NCBI GenBank assembly: GCA_900756605.1
Contig: CAAEKX010000207.1
Coordinates: forward strand, 1 to 14,194
Length of the DNA: 14,194 nucleotides
From: Coriobacteriia bacterium
Lineage (GTDB): Bacteria > Actinomycetota > Coriobacteriia > Coriobacteriales > QAMH01
Direction: 5' to 3'
Of this stretch, positions 5,550-12,385 are shown piece by piece (within the stretch, counting starts at the first letter, position 1; every line of letters starts with the position of its first letter). The position numbers and the translations under genes are program-made. Under the pieces are notes generated by a model that saw nothing but the letters and a program-made list of their open reading frames with translations, ran no database searches and had not been told where the DNA came from.

Positions 5550-8135
5550 GTGGCTGACAAGAAAACAGTTATCAAGGCAACGGGTCTGAACTCGTTCGGC
5601 ATCGGTGCGAATGTTGCCGAGGTCGATGTGCAGGATGACAAAATTATTCGCACACGCCCGCTGCGCTACGACAAAGAGTACTCCGTGGAGCATCTCAAGC
5701 CGTGGACCATCAAAGCAAGAGGAAGCGAGTTTCATTCCGGTCTCAAGACCATGCTTCCGCCATATGCATACGCATACAAGAATCGTGTGTATTCGAAGAA
5801 TCGCATCCTCTATCCAATGAAGCGCGTTGATTGGGATCCCAAGGGAGAAAGGAATCCCCAGAATCGAGGAAAAAGCAAGTTCGAGCGTATCTCCTGGGAT
5901 GAGGCAACTCAGATCATTGCCGATGAGGTTATGCGCGTCAAAGACACCTACGGTTTGTCGTCGGTGTTTGTACAGGCCGATGGACATGGCGAGACGAAGG
6001 TTATCCACGCGTCGCATGGATGCCCGACACGCCTCATGAACCTTATCGGCGACGATTGGACCTATCAGGCTCGCCAGCCAGACTCCTGGGAAGGTTGGTA
6101 CTGGGGAGCAAAGCACATGTGGGGCGAAGACCCGTTGGGTCAGTTCGAGATCGGCAACCTTCTTCTGGACATCGCCGAGAACTCCGACATGCTGCTTCTG
6201 TGGGGCTGCGATATGGAGACGACGACCTGGGGTTGGCAGGGGCAGCTTCCCAGCGCCTATTGCTTCTGGCTTACCGAGATCGGTGTTCAGCAAGTCTATA
6301 TCTGCCCTGATCTCAACTACGGCGCAGCGGTGCATGCTGACAAATGGATTCCTGTTCTTCCCAATACGGACTCTGCGTTGCAGGCGGCTGTTGCCTATGT
6401 CTGGATGACGGAGGGTCTCGTTGACCAGGAGTATATCGATACGCATTCCGTGGGCTATGATTGGTTCGAGTACTATATTCTCGGCAAGGAAGATGGGCAG
6501 CCCAAGACGCCTGAATGGGCTTCTCCTATCTGCGGTGTTCCCTCCCGCCAAATCAAAGCGCTTGCCCATCAATGGGCAAAGCGGGCCACGAGCATCGGCC
6601 ATGGCAATGGCGGATCGTTTATTCGCTCCACCTACTCTCATGAGCCTGCGCGTTTCGAAGCCGCGCTCATGACCATGATGGGTCTTGGCAAGCCCGGTCG
6701 TAACATTGTCAAGTTCATCGAGTGGTACATGTACGGCCTGCCGTCTCAGCAACCGGCTCCCTGCTATTCGAGCAACATGATTGTTGGTGCGGCCTACCAT
6801 GGCTGGGACTTCCAGGAAACCAAGTCTTCCATTCCCAAGACTCTGGTTGCTAAGGCGCTCCTTGGCGATTATACGGCCGAGAATCCCTTGACTTGGATGG
6901 GCTACACCGTGTGCTCCTGGCCACGTGAAAACCAGTTCCAGCAGTATCAGTACCCCATTCCGGGAGCTGAGCCGATTCACATGATTTGGACGGACACTCC
7001 GTGTTGGACGACATGCTGGAACGGTGGCAACACCATGGAGGACGCGCTTCGCGATGAGAGAATCGAATGCGTCGTTGCTCAACACCCCTGGATGGAGAAC
7101 GACTGCCTCTTCGCGGATATCCTGCTTCCCATTAACACCAAGTTCGAGGAAGAGGATGTCGGACAGGATAATGGTGGCGGCCAGTTTGGCAGCATCTTCT
7201 ATGAGGCGCAGGCAGTTGAGTCGCTCGGAGAATCGATGAGTGACTATGAAGCCGTTGGCGAAGTTGCCAAGAAGCTCGGCCTCTACGAGGAGTACACCGA
7301 GGGCAAGGACGTCAGGGAGTGGGTCAAGGTTGGCTTTGATTGCGCTCAGCAAGGCGCTCCCGACAAGATGACGTTCGATGAGTTCTTGGAGAAGGGCTAT
7401 TACGTTGCCCCCACGATGGAGGACTGGGAAGACCTGCCCCGCGGTTGGGAGAATTTCTGCAATGACCCCGAGGCGTTTCCTCTGCAGACTCCAACAGGCA
7501 AAATCGAATTCTACGCAACGGGTCTCGCGGAGCACTTCCCTGATGACAAGGAGCGCAGGCCGGTTCCGCATTCCATCCAGTATGGCACCCGCCATCAGGA
7601 GAGCCTCCTGTGCGACCGCGCGCAAGAGTATCCCTTCTTGATGGTGTCGAATCATCCTCGTTGGCGCGTTCATGCGAACATGGATGATATTCCTTGGATC
7701 CGTGAAATCCCGACCTGCAAGGTAAAGGGACCTGATGGCTACATGTACGAGCCCGTCTGGATCAATCCGAAAGATGCGGCTCCCCTTGGAATCATCAGTG
7801 GCGACATCGTGAAGATTTACAACCAGCGCGGTTGGGTCTTGGGCGGTGCTATTGTGACCGAGCGCATTCGCACCAATACCGTTTATCAGGATCATGGCGC
7901 TCGTCTCGATCCCATCGAGCCAGGTGTTTCCGATCGTGGAGGTGCCAATAATCTTATCGCTCCTTCGAAGATTACATCCAAGAACGCTGCGGGTGAAGTC
8001 ACCAGTGGCTTCCTCGTTGGTATCGAGAAAGTCGACGTTTTCAGACTCGCAGAGGAATACCCCGAGGCGTTCAATCGTCCTTATGACCCTGCCGAGGGCG
8101 TTGACATCACCAGCTGGATTAAAGAGGAGGCATAA
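5550..8135 (+). CDS. athL: Molybdopterin enzyme, pyrogallol hydroxytransferase (transhydroxylase)-like large subunit
   Basis: This 861-residue protein is close to the 875 residues of Pelobacter acidigallici AthL, which moves a hydroxyl group between polyphenols to turn pyrogallol into phloroglucinol. It belongs to the DMSO reductase superfamily and binds bis-pyranopterin molybdenum. From memory of AthL, it shares Tyr-Pro-Met-Lys-Arg with Gly-Glu-Arg-Asn-Pro-Gln (88-104), Pro-Asp-Ser-Trp-Glu-Gly (177-182), Gly-Glu-Ser-Met-Ser-Asp-Tyr-Glu (560-567) and Ser-Asp-Arg-Gly-Gly near the C-terminus. Ser179 would be the Mo ligand (Ser175 there), with Asp178 and His146 in the active site. No Cys occurs in the first 157 residues, so the usual N-terminal 4Fe-4S site is absent, as in AthL. 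There is no Tat signal, so it should be cytoplasmic. GTG 5550 follows AAGGAGG (5534-5540) by 9 bases. It is first in an operon with athS and an MFS gene. The substrate could differ within this family. Confidence 0.88.
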   Translation: MADKKTVIKATGLNSFGIGANVAEVDVQDDKIIRTRPLRYDKEYSVEHLKPWTIKARGSEFHSGLKTMLPPYAYAYKNRVYSKNRILYPMKRVDWDPKGERNPQNRGKSKFERISWDEATQIIADEVMRVKDTYGLSSVFVQADGHGETKVIHASHGCPTRLMNLIGDDWTYQARQPDSWEGWYWGAKHMWGEDPLGQFEIGNLLLDIAENSDMLLLWGCDMETTTWGWQGQLPSAYCFWLTEIGVQQVYICPDLNYGAAVHADKWIPVLPNTDSALQAAVAYVWMTEGLVDQEYIDTHSVGYDWFEYYILGKEDGQPKTPEWASPICGVPSRQIKALAHQWAKRATSIGHGNGGSFIRSTYSHEPARFEAALMTMMGLGKPGRNIVKFIEWYMYGLPSQQPAPCYSSNMIVGAAYHGWDFQETKSSIPKTLVAKALLGDYTAENPLTWMGYTVCSWPRENQFQQYQYPIPGAEPIHMIWTDTPCWTTCWNGGNTMEDALRDERIECVVAQHPWMENDCLFADILLPINTKFEEEDVGQDNGGGQFGSIFYEAQAVESLGESMSDYEAVGEVAKKLGLYEEYTEGKDVREWVKVGFDCAQQGAPDKMTFDEFLEKGYYVAPTMEDWEDLPRGWENFCNDPEAFPLQTPTGKIEFYATGLAEHFPDDKERRPVPHSIQYGTRHQESLLCDRAQEYPFLMVSNHPRWRVHANMDDIPWIREIPTCKVKGPDGYMYEPVWINPKDAAPLGIISGDIVKIYNQRGWVLGGAIVTERIRTNTVYQDHGARLDPIEPGVSDRGGANNLIAPSKITSKNAAGEVTSGFLVGIEKVDVFRLAEEYPEAFNRPYDPAEGVDITSWIKEEA

Positions 8136-8137
8136 GG

Positions 8138-8944
8138 ATGAAGACTTTCGTCGTTGATCTTAACAAGTGCAACGGCTGTTACGCCTGTCAGCTTGCATGC
8201 AAGGATGAGAACGTTGGCAATGCATGGCCGCCCTACTCGAAGCCAGAGCCAAATACGGGACAATTCTGGCTCAAGATGTACGAGCGCACTCATGGCCAAG
8301 TCCCTAAAGTTCGCATTGAGTATCGTCCGATGCTGTGCCGTCACTGTGAGTATTGCCCTTTGATCGAGGCTGCACCCGAAGCCGTGTATCGTCGCGAGGA
8401 TGGCCTGGTTATCATCGATCCTGAGAAGGCCGTGGGTAGGAAAGACCTGGTGCATCTTTGCTCGTATGGGGCGGTGTATTGGAACGAAGATTTGAGCCTT
8501 GCTCAAAAATGCACCGGTTGCGCTCACCTTGTCGATGAAGGAGAGCTCCCTCACTGTGTTGATGCCTGCGCAACGGGTGCCCTACGTTTCGGTGATGAAG
8601 AGGAGTTTGCTGACGAGATTGCGCAAGATACCGGCGCGTTCAATATCGCTGATTCGGGTTCGCGCGTGCATTATCTCAACCCATTCGGCTTCTTTATTTC
8701 CGGTGAAGTATGGGATCCAGAAGCCGATCTCATCATTGAGGGTGCGAAGGTGACTTTGCGCTGCCCCAGTGGCGAGACTCTCGAGACCGAGACGGATGGG
8801 TTTGGTGACTTTTGGTTCAAGCACCTGAATCTTGGTGAGTATGTTTTGAACATTGAAGCTCCAGGTTTCAAAGGTGTGAAGAACAAGCCCATCACGTTGC
8901 AAGAAAGCCTCAACATAGGTGACTTTCCACTGGAAAAGGAATAA
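8138..8944 (+). CDS. athS: Transhydroxylase-like small subunit: three 4Fe-4S clusters plus a C-terminal beta-sandwich domain
   Basis: This 268-residue protein is the electron-transfer or structural partner of the large subunit; Pelobacter AthS is about 275 residues with three 4Fe-4S clusters. Twelve candidate ligands are present: Cys11, 14, 17, 21, 67, 70, 73, 108, 125, 128, 140 and 144, exactly enough for three clusters. From about residue 183 to 265 there is a Cna-B/carboxypeptidase-regulatory-like beta domain (Gly-Ala-Lys-Val-Thr-Leu, then Thr-Asp-Gly-Phe-Gly-Asp-Phe), which is a mark of AthS and is absent from ordinary DMSO reductase B subunits. The second Cys motif is Cys-x2-Cys-x2-Cys, not Cys-x2-Cys-x4-Cys. 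ATG lies 2 bases after the athL stop and is served by AGGAGG inside the end of athL, so the two are translationally coupled. Confidence 0.88.
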   Translation: MKTFVVDLNKCNGCYACQLACKDENVGNAWPPYSKPEPNTGQFWLKMYERTHGQVPKVRIEYRPMLCRHCEYCPLIEAAPEAVYRREDGLVIIDPEKAVGRKDLVHLCSYGAVYWNEDLSLAQKCTGCAHLVDEGELPHCVDACATGALRFGDEEEFADEIAQDTGAFNIADSGSRVHYLNPFGFFISGEVWDPEADLIIEGAKVTLRCPSGETLETETDGFGDFWFKHLNLGEYVLNIEAPGFKGVKNKPITLQESLNIGDFPLEKE

Positions 8945-8953
8945 GGAGCTACG

Positions 8954-10210
8954 ATGGATAACAAGCAAACCATGAGTCCGGCAAAGGCGTGGTTGCAGTT
9001 TGCAATCGTCTTTTTCGCGGGCATCACTATTGCAATGGGCATGTTCAAGGTCCCTGTCAACATGCCCAACATCATGAACTTCTATGGGACTGACATGACT
9101 ACGGTCAGCTGGATGATGTCCATTGTCGGTATCAGTTGTCTGGTTACCGCGCTTCCTGCCGGTGGCATCATGCAGAAGGTTGGCGTCAAGACATTTGGCA
9201 TCATTGTCATCGTCTGCGGCATTCTGGAATGCCTTTTGGGCGCCGTTGCTCCGAGTATCGAATTGCTTATCGCAAGCCGCGTGCTCGACGCTGTTTCCTA
9301 TGGCTGTCTGACCATGGTAAGCGTCGCGATTATCTCGGCAAGCTTCGCTCCTGAACAACGAGGCTTGCCCAATGGTATCTGGGTTATTTGGGTTCCTGTC
9401 GCGCAGCTTCTGGTCGCTCAGATCGCTAATGGCGTCGTCCCTGCATTCGGCTGGCAGGGCGAGTGGATTGTTGTTGGCGTTTGCCAGATCATCGCCCTCG
9501 TGTTGTTCATTTTGTTCATTAAGAATCCGGGTCAGCAAGCTGCCGATGCCGATGGCGCCGATGAGCCAGAGGAGAAGGCTTCGATCGTCGATGGTTTGAA
9601 GGAGCCAGGCCCTTGGCTGCTCACCCTCATCTGCTGTGGTCTGGCGTTTGGATGTTCTGTTTACACTGGCCTGTATCCGGCTTACCTGTCGAGCCCCATG
9701 GGCGCTGGTCTGGATCCTGCAGATGCGAATAATCTGGTTTCTCTGGGATCTCTTGGCGGCATTGTCGGCAGTGTGCTCATTGGCATCATCATCAATATCG
9801 TCAAGCCGACCAAGCGCGGTTGGCTGATGTTGGCGATATGCGCCGTGAGTATCGTGACGTTCCTCGTCGTATTCAGTGTCCCGGCTGCCATCATGGCAAT
9901 CTTCATCATCTGGTACTCGTTCGTTTCCACGATCAACATGCCGGTGGCGTTTGCTTGGGTGCCCGATATCCTGAAGAATCCCAAGACGCTCTCGATGGCT
10001 ATGGGCATCATGATGATTGGCGCTAACATCGGTGGCGCTCTCGGAGTGACGCTGCCCAGTGCCCTCATCGATGGCGCTGGTGGTGTGTGGGCCGCGTGCC
10101 TGCCGCTCATCGTCGGGCTTGCAATCGTCAGCCTCGTGCTTACGGTTGTGCTCACTCTCTACGTCAAGAAGAAGGTGCTTCCGGTGCGTCCGGATCTGGA
10201 AGGCAAGTAG
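8954..10210 (+). CDS. MFS transporter co-transcribed with the transhydroxylase genes
   Basis: This 418-residue membrane protein has 12 predicted helices in two groups of six, split by a charged cytoplasmic loop at about residues 193-215 rich in Asp and Glu. It starts 9 bases after the athS stop, with AAGGAG overlapping that stop, so it is the third gene of one operon. Similar MFS genes accompany catechol dehydroxylase genes in gut Eggerthellaceae (general knowledge), which suggests uptake of the aromatic substrate or export of the product. The sequence does not show direction or specificity. The next gene starts 169 bases later, beyond a large hairpin. Confidence 0.92.
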   Translation: MDNKQTMSPAKAWLQFAIVFFAGITIAMGMFKVPVNMPNIMNFYGTDMTTVSWMMSIVGISCLVTALPAGGIMQKVGVKTFGIIVIVCGILECLLGAVAPSIELLIASRVLDAVSYGCLTMVSVAIISASFAPEQRGLPNGIWVIWVPVAQLLVAQIANGVVPAFGWQGEWIVVGVCQIIALVLFILFIKNPGQQAADADGADEPEEKASIVDGLKEPGPWLLTLICCGLAFGCSVYTGLYPAYLSSPMGAGLDPADANNLVSLGSLGGIVGSVLIGIIINIVKPTKRGWLMLAICAVSIVTFLVVFSVPAAIMAIFIIWYSFVSTINMPVAFAWVPDILKNPKTLSMAMGIMMIGANIGGALGVTLPSALIDGAGGVWAACLPLIVGLAIVSLVLTVVLTLYVKKKVLPVRPDLEGK

Positions 10211-10225
10211 TACCGTCCATCCGTT

Positions 10226-10272
10226 TGCCCAGCCGGCTATTTCCCTGAGTTTTGCCCCCAACCGGCTGGGCA
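10226..10272 (+). terminator. Large hairpin after the transhydroxylase operon
   Basis: An 11-bp GC-rich stem (10226-10236 with 10262-10272) encloses a 25-base loop and begins 15 bases after the MFS stop. Eight cytosines, not thymines, follow at 10273-10280, so it is not a standard intrinsic terminator. It may stop transcription, or protect the operon mRNA while allowing partial read-through to the small gene downstream. Confidence 0.5.
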
Positions 10273-10379
10273 CCCCCCCCATTCGTTCATGTTGGCAACT
10301 TGCGACTACGGAACGCATCGTTAGGTGGGTTCCAGGTCTTGCGATATTGCTGACGATCTAAAGAAAAGGAGAGACCATC

Positions 10380-10538
10380 ATGGCAGATGAAAGTGCAGCT
10401 GACGAAAAGCGTGTCGAGGAGGCTCAGGAGGAGAGGGAGCTTACCTCCTACGAGCGCATGGGCATGGCAGACAATCATGTCGCCAATGATGCGAAAAAAC
10501 GCGACATCTTCATTCCCAAGCCTCCCTCCGGTGAATAG
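10380..10538 (+). CDS. Small highly charged protein of unknown function (52 residues)
   Basis: I do not recognise this family. The frame encodes 52 residues from ATG 10380 to TAG 10536-10538, with AAGGAGAG at 10366-10373, 6 bases before the start, a strong ribosome site that argues it is real. Residues 1-20 are very acidic with several Glu-Glu pairs and probably helical; the middle has Tyr-Glu-Arg-Met-Gly-Met-Ala; the tail is Arg-Asp-Ile-Phe-Ile-Pro-Lys-Pro-Pro. There is no membrane segment, signal peptide or Cys. It lies between the two MFS genes. It might be an accessory or chaperone of the molybdenum enzyme or a transporter regulator, but nothing in the sequence decides this. Confidence 0.65.
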   Translation: MADESAADEKRVEEAQEERELTSYERMGMADNHVANDAKKRDIFIPKPPSGE

Positions 10539-10541
10539 CAA

Positions 10542-10577
10542 AAGACGACCTGGTCTTTCGTCTTGTGGGTGACCAGG
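10542..10577 (+). other. Overlapping inverted repeats, possible pseudoknot or switching hairpins
   Basis: AAGACGA at 10542-10548 pairs with TCGTCTT at 10558-10564. The 9-base loop between them begins with CCTGGTC (10549-10555), which pairs with GACCAGG at 10571-10577. The two 7-bp helices interleave, so the RNA could form an H-type pseudoknot (with fraying, as there is no base between the first strands) or switch between alternatives. It lies 4 bases after the small gene and about 100 bases before the second MFS gene. Confidence 0.4.
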
Positions 10578-10598
10578 AGAGATTTGGAGAAATGCACT

Positions 10599-10658
10599 AT
10601 GAGGGATTATTCGCTTATTTCAGCCGATGTGTTTCATAAACGCATCAACAGCTGGTAG
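10599..10658 (+). CDS. Possible 19-residue leader peptide before the second MFS gene
   Basis: A short frame, ATG 10599 to TAG 10656-10658, has GGAG at 10586-10589, 9 bases upstream, and ends 16 bases before the second MFS start. The peptide begins Met-Arg-Asp-Tyr-Ser and ends Ile-Asn-Ser-Trp. An alternative ATG at 10592 opens a 15-residue frame. Translation here could couple to or regulate the transporter gene. It is short enough to occur by chance. Confidence 0.25.
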   Translation: MRDYSLISADVFHKRINSW

Positions 10659-10674
10659 TGCAGGGAGATGGACC

Positions 10675-11943
10675 ATGTCGTTAAATGAAGAGCAGCGAGG
10701 GGCTTGCGCGTCAAAGCCCCTCGCGGATCAGCGTATTCTTGACCCTTACGGGGCCAAGAAGTGGATTGCCCTTGTAGGAATCTTTTTGTGCCACGTCGCG
10801 CTCGAGTGTGCAGTGGGCGTTACCGGCGGCGTTGGCGCGCGTTTGGTAAGCGATTACGGAATCAATCCAGCCGATGTTGGCGTGCTCGCGTCCGCTTCTT
10901 TTCTCACCGGAGCCGTGTTTGCCATTCCGTTTGGTGTTCTTGGAGACAAGATACAAGTCTCGACTGCCATGAAGATTGGCGCTCTTATATCGTTGGCTGG
11001 TGTATGGATGCGTGTCGCATTCTATCCCACAGGCCAGTTCTGGCTATATTATCTTGCGACTTTCGTCATAGGATTTGGCCTTGCCGGGCTCAATGCGAAT
11101 TCGCTCAAGTACCTAAGCTTATGGTTCAAGAATCGCATTGCCTTGGCGATGGGGTTTTACGTCGCAGGAGCGCCGGTGGGCATTACACTGGGCGTGCAGT
11201 TTCCCGCCCTTTTTGAATCGACGATGGCCGTCCTCACCGCCACGAGCGTCGTATCCACAGTTGGTGTCCTGTGCTTCATGCTTCTGGGAAAGACGCCGCA
11301 GAAGGCGGCAGAGTCAGCTGGCAGCCATATTGGCATTTCCGAGTATCTCGCTGTTTTCAAGCGACCCTGGGTTTGGATCGCCTCACTGGTCATTGCCTTG
11401 CCCATGGGAGCTGGCACGACCTTCGCGTCGAGTCTGACGGCTGCTGTCGTAGCCTCGAAAGGGGTAACGGAGATCTTTGCAAATAACATGGTTACGCTCA
11501 ACAGCTTTGGAATGATGGCTGTGAGCATCCTGTTTCCGTTCGTTCTCGAAAAGATTGGCATGAAGAGAACGCAGGCGTGCATTTTGAGCGGATGCCTATG
11601 TATCTTCCTGATATGCGTGTTCGGATGGTTCATACCCAATGGCGAGCTTGTCGTTTTGCTGTTGGGCATAACTGGTTTTTTCAATGGCGTTGTGAATCCG
11701 CTTGGCAAGGCGCTTCTGGGCATGTTGAAGGAGATTATCCGCGAGCCGGAGATAATGGGTGTTGCAGGCGGTCTGCAAGCGACGTTGCAGAACCTTGGAG
11801 CGTGGCTCATACCGGTTCTCATCGCCCTTGGTGCAGGCTCCAACAACTATGCTCTGTTCGCAATTACGGGCATCGTGTATCTAGCTGCTGGCATCATCGC
11901 CTTTGCGATACCTCGCCGCCTTATCAGTTTTGATAAGCAGTAA
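10675..11943 (+). CDS. Second MFS transporter
   Basis: This 422-residue protein has 12 predicted membrane helices and belongs to a different MFS subgroup from the first transporter. It has a Gly-Asp-Lys loop after helix 2, an Asn-Ser-Leu-Lys-Tyr-Leu-Ser-Leu-Trp-Phe stretch and then Gly-Ala-Pro-Val-Gly, reminiscent of NarK/CynX-type carriers. ATG 10675 is preferred because GGGAG at 10663-10667 lies 7 bases upstream; a frame start at 10627 would add 16 residues without a ribosome site. The N-terminal 25 residues are hydrophilic. It is the last gene of the low-GC block (about 47% in one sampled line). Having two different carriers next to one enzyme suggests separate import and export, or uptake of two related compounds (inference). 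Confidence 0.9.
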   Translation: MSLNEEQRGACASKPLADQRILDPYGAKKWIALVGIFLCHVALECAVGVTGGVGARLVSDYGINPADVGVLASASFLTGAVFAIPFGVLGDKIQVSTAMKIGALISLAGVWMRVAFYPTGQFWLYYLATFVIGFGLAGLNANSLKYLSLWFKNRIALAMGFYVAGAPVGITLGVQFPALFESTMAVLTATSVVSTVGVLCFMLLGKTPQKAAESAGSHIGISEYLAVFKRPWVWIASLVIALPMGAGTTFASSLTAAVVASKGVTEIFANNMVTLNSFGMMAVSILFPFVLEKIGMKRTQACILSGCLCIFLICVFGWFIPNGELVVLLLGITGFFNGVVNPLGKALLGMLKEIIREPEIMGVAGGLQATLQNLGAWLIPVLIALGAGSNNYALFAITGIVYLAAGIIAFAIPRRLISFDKQ

Positions 11944-11997
11944 GAAGCGCGGCTTTCGATTTGCGATGGTGCGCATGTGATAGGGCTCGCATGCAAA

Positions 11998-12177
11998 GAA
12001 ATTTCGATTATGTGTAGCCGGCGGTACGGGGGTGCGGGAAATTTACGATTTTGTGAAGTTGGCCAGCCGTGATTGTAGGGTTTTCTCGATTGTGTGAAAG
12101 TTGCTTTGCGATTAGTCACACATAATCGAAATTTTCTTACACGGGTCTTGCCGCGGTCTCACATAATCGTCAGTTTC
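11998..12177. repeat. Cluster of about five copies of a 17-20 base motif in both orientations
   Basis: The stretch 11944-12269 has no gene. It holds copies of a motif whose core is AAATTTCGATTATGTGT: forward at 11998-12015, 12038-12056 and 12081-12100, and reversed at 12116-12136 and 12157-12177. The first forward and first reverse copies share 17 identical bases (11999-12015 with 12118-12134) as inverted repeats 102 bases apart, like the ends of a small non-autonomous element. The spot is downstream of two converging genes, so an ordinary operator role is unlikely. I do not recognise the family. Confidence 0.75.
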
Positions 12178-12214
12178 ATGCATCCCAATGGAATGAAGTG
12201 ACGTTGGTCAATCG

Positions 12215-12247
12215 AAACGGGCGGCCGCAAAGTGCGACCGCCCGTTT
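12215..12247 (-). terminator. Rho-independent terminator of the aminopeptidase gene
   Basis: A 10-bp GC-rich stem (12215-12224 with 12238-12247), extendable by three inner CGC/GCG pairs past one mismatch, starts 22 bases beyond the aminopeptidase stop. Read on the minus strand it ends in TTTCGATT, a modest T-rich tail. It could also end transcription of the second MFS gene from the other side. Confidence 0.75.
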
Positions 12248-12264
12248 AAGGCTATCAGCTAAAT

Positions 12265-12385
12265 GTCACCTATGCGTTCTTCAGGAACGCTTCGTAGCCC
12301 TTGCGGGCCTCGTAGATGTCGGCCTTGCTCGTGATCTCCCAGGGAGCGTGCATCGAGAGCACGGCCACGCCACTGTCGATGACGT
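12265..12385 (-). repeat. Direct-repeat copy 2, in the 3' end of the intact aminopeptidase gene
   Basis: This is the partner of 3206-3326 (117 of 121 bases, no gaps, constant offset of 9059). It covers the last 38 codons including the stop and 5 bases beyond. If an element integrated here, this is the replacement end it supplied, and the outer copy is the host's former end. Confidence 0.93.

Larger units (their letters stand above)
3327..12264. mobile_element. Genomic island at the 3' end of the aminopeptidase gene
   Basis: About 8.9 kb lies between two same-direction copies of the aminopeptidase gene end. Sampled 60-base lines are lower in GC inside (42% at 4561, 53% at 6601, 47% at 11101) than outside (68% at 1081, 67% at 2881, 67% at 12541). 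Cargo is an esterase, a LysR regulator, molybdenum transhydroxylase subunits, two MFS transporters and a small unknown protein. The arrangement matches elements that integrate into a gene's 3' end and bring a replacement end. No integrase, transposase or mobilisation gene is present, so the mechanism is inferred; homology-assisted illegitimate recombination would give a similar structure. Confidence 0.7.

Noticed and set aside
5376..7895. An 839-codon open frame on the minus strand opposite the large molybdenum subunit gene
   Set aside because: It is a mirror of codon bias in athL: it has no ribosome site and no recognisable domain, and it lies against a gene with clear family motifs.
5550..8135. 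A respiratory DMSO reductase or Tat-exported catechol dehydroxylase
   Set aside because: There is no twin-arginine signal, no N-terminal cluster cysteines and no membrane anchor subunit; the small subunit has three, not four, clusters plus a beta domain.
10271..10280. The run of eight cytosines as a phase-variation tract
   Set aside because: It lies outside any frame, just after a hairpin and about 100 bases before the next gene, so slippage would not switch a protein.
8582..10318. A 578-codon minus-strand frame opposite athS and the first MFS gene
   Set aside because: The translation is dominated by Asp, His, Arg and Asn in low-complexity fashion, typical of the antisense of membrane-protein codons.
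11998..12177. A CRISPR array
   Set aside because: Copies differ in sequence, occur in both orientations, have irregular short spacing and no cas genes nearby.
3327..12264. A complete integrative element with its own recombinase
   Set aside because: Every substantial frame in the interval was considered and none resembles an integrase, transposase, relaxase or excisionase; only the flanking repeats support mobility.
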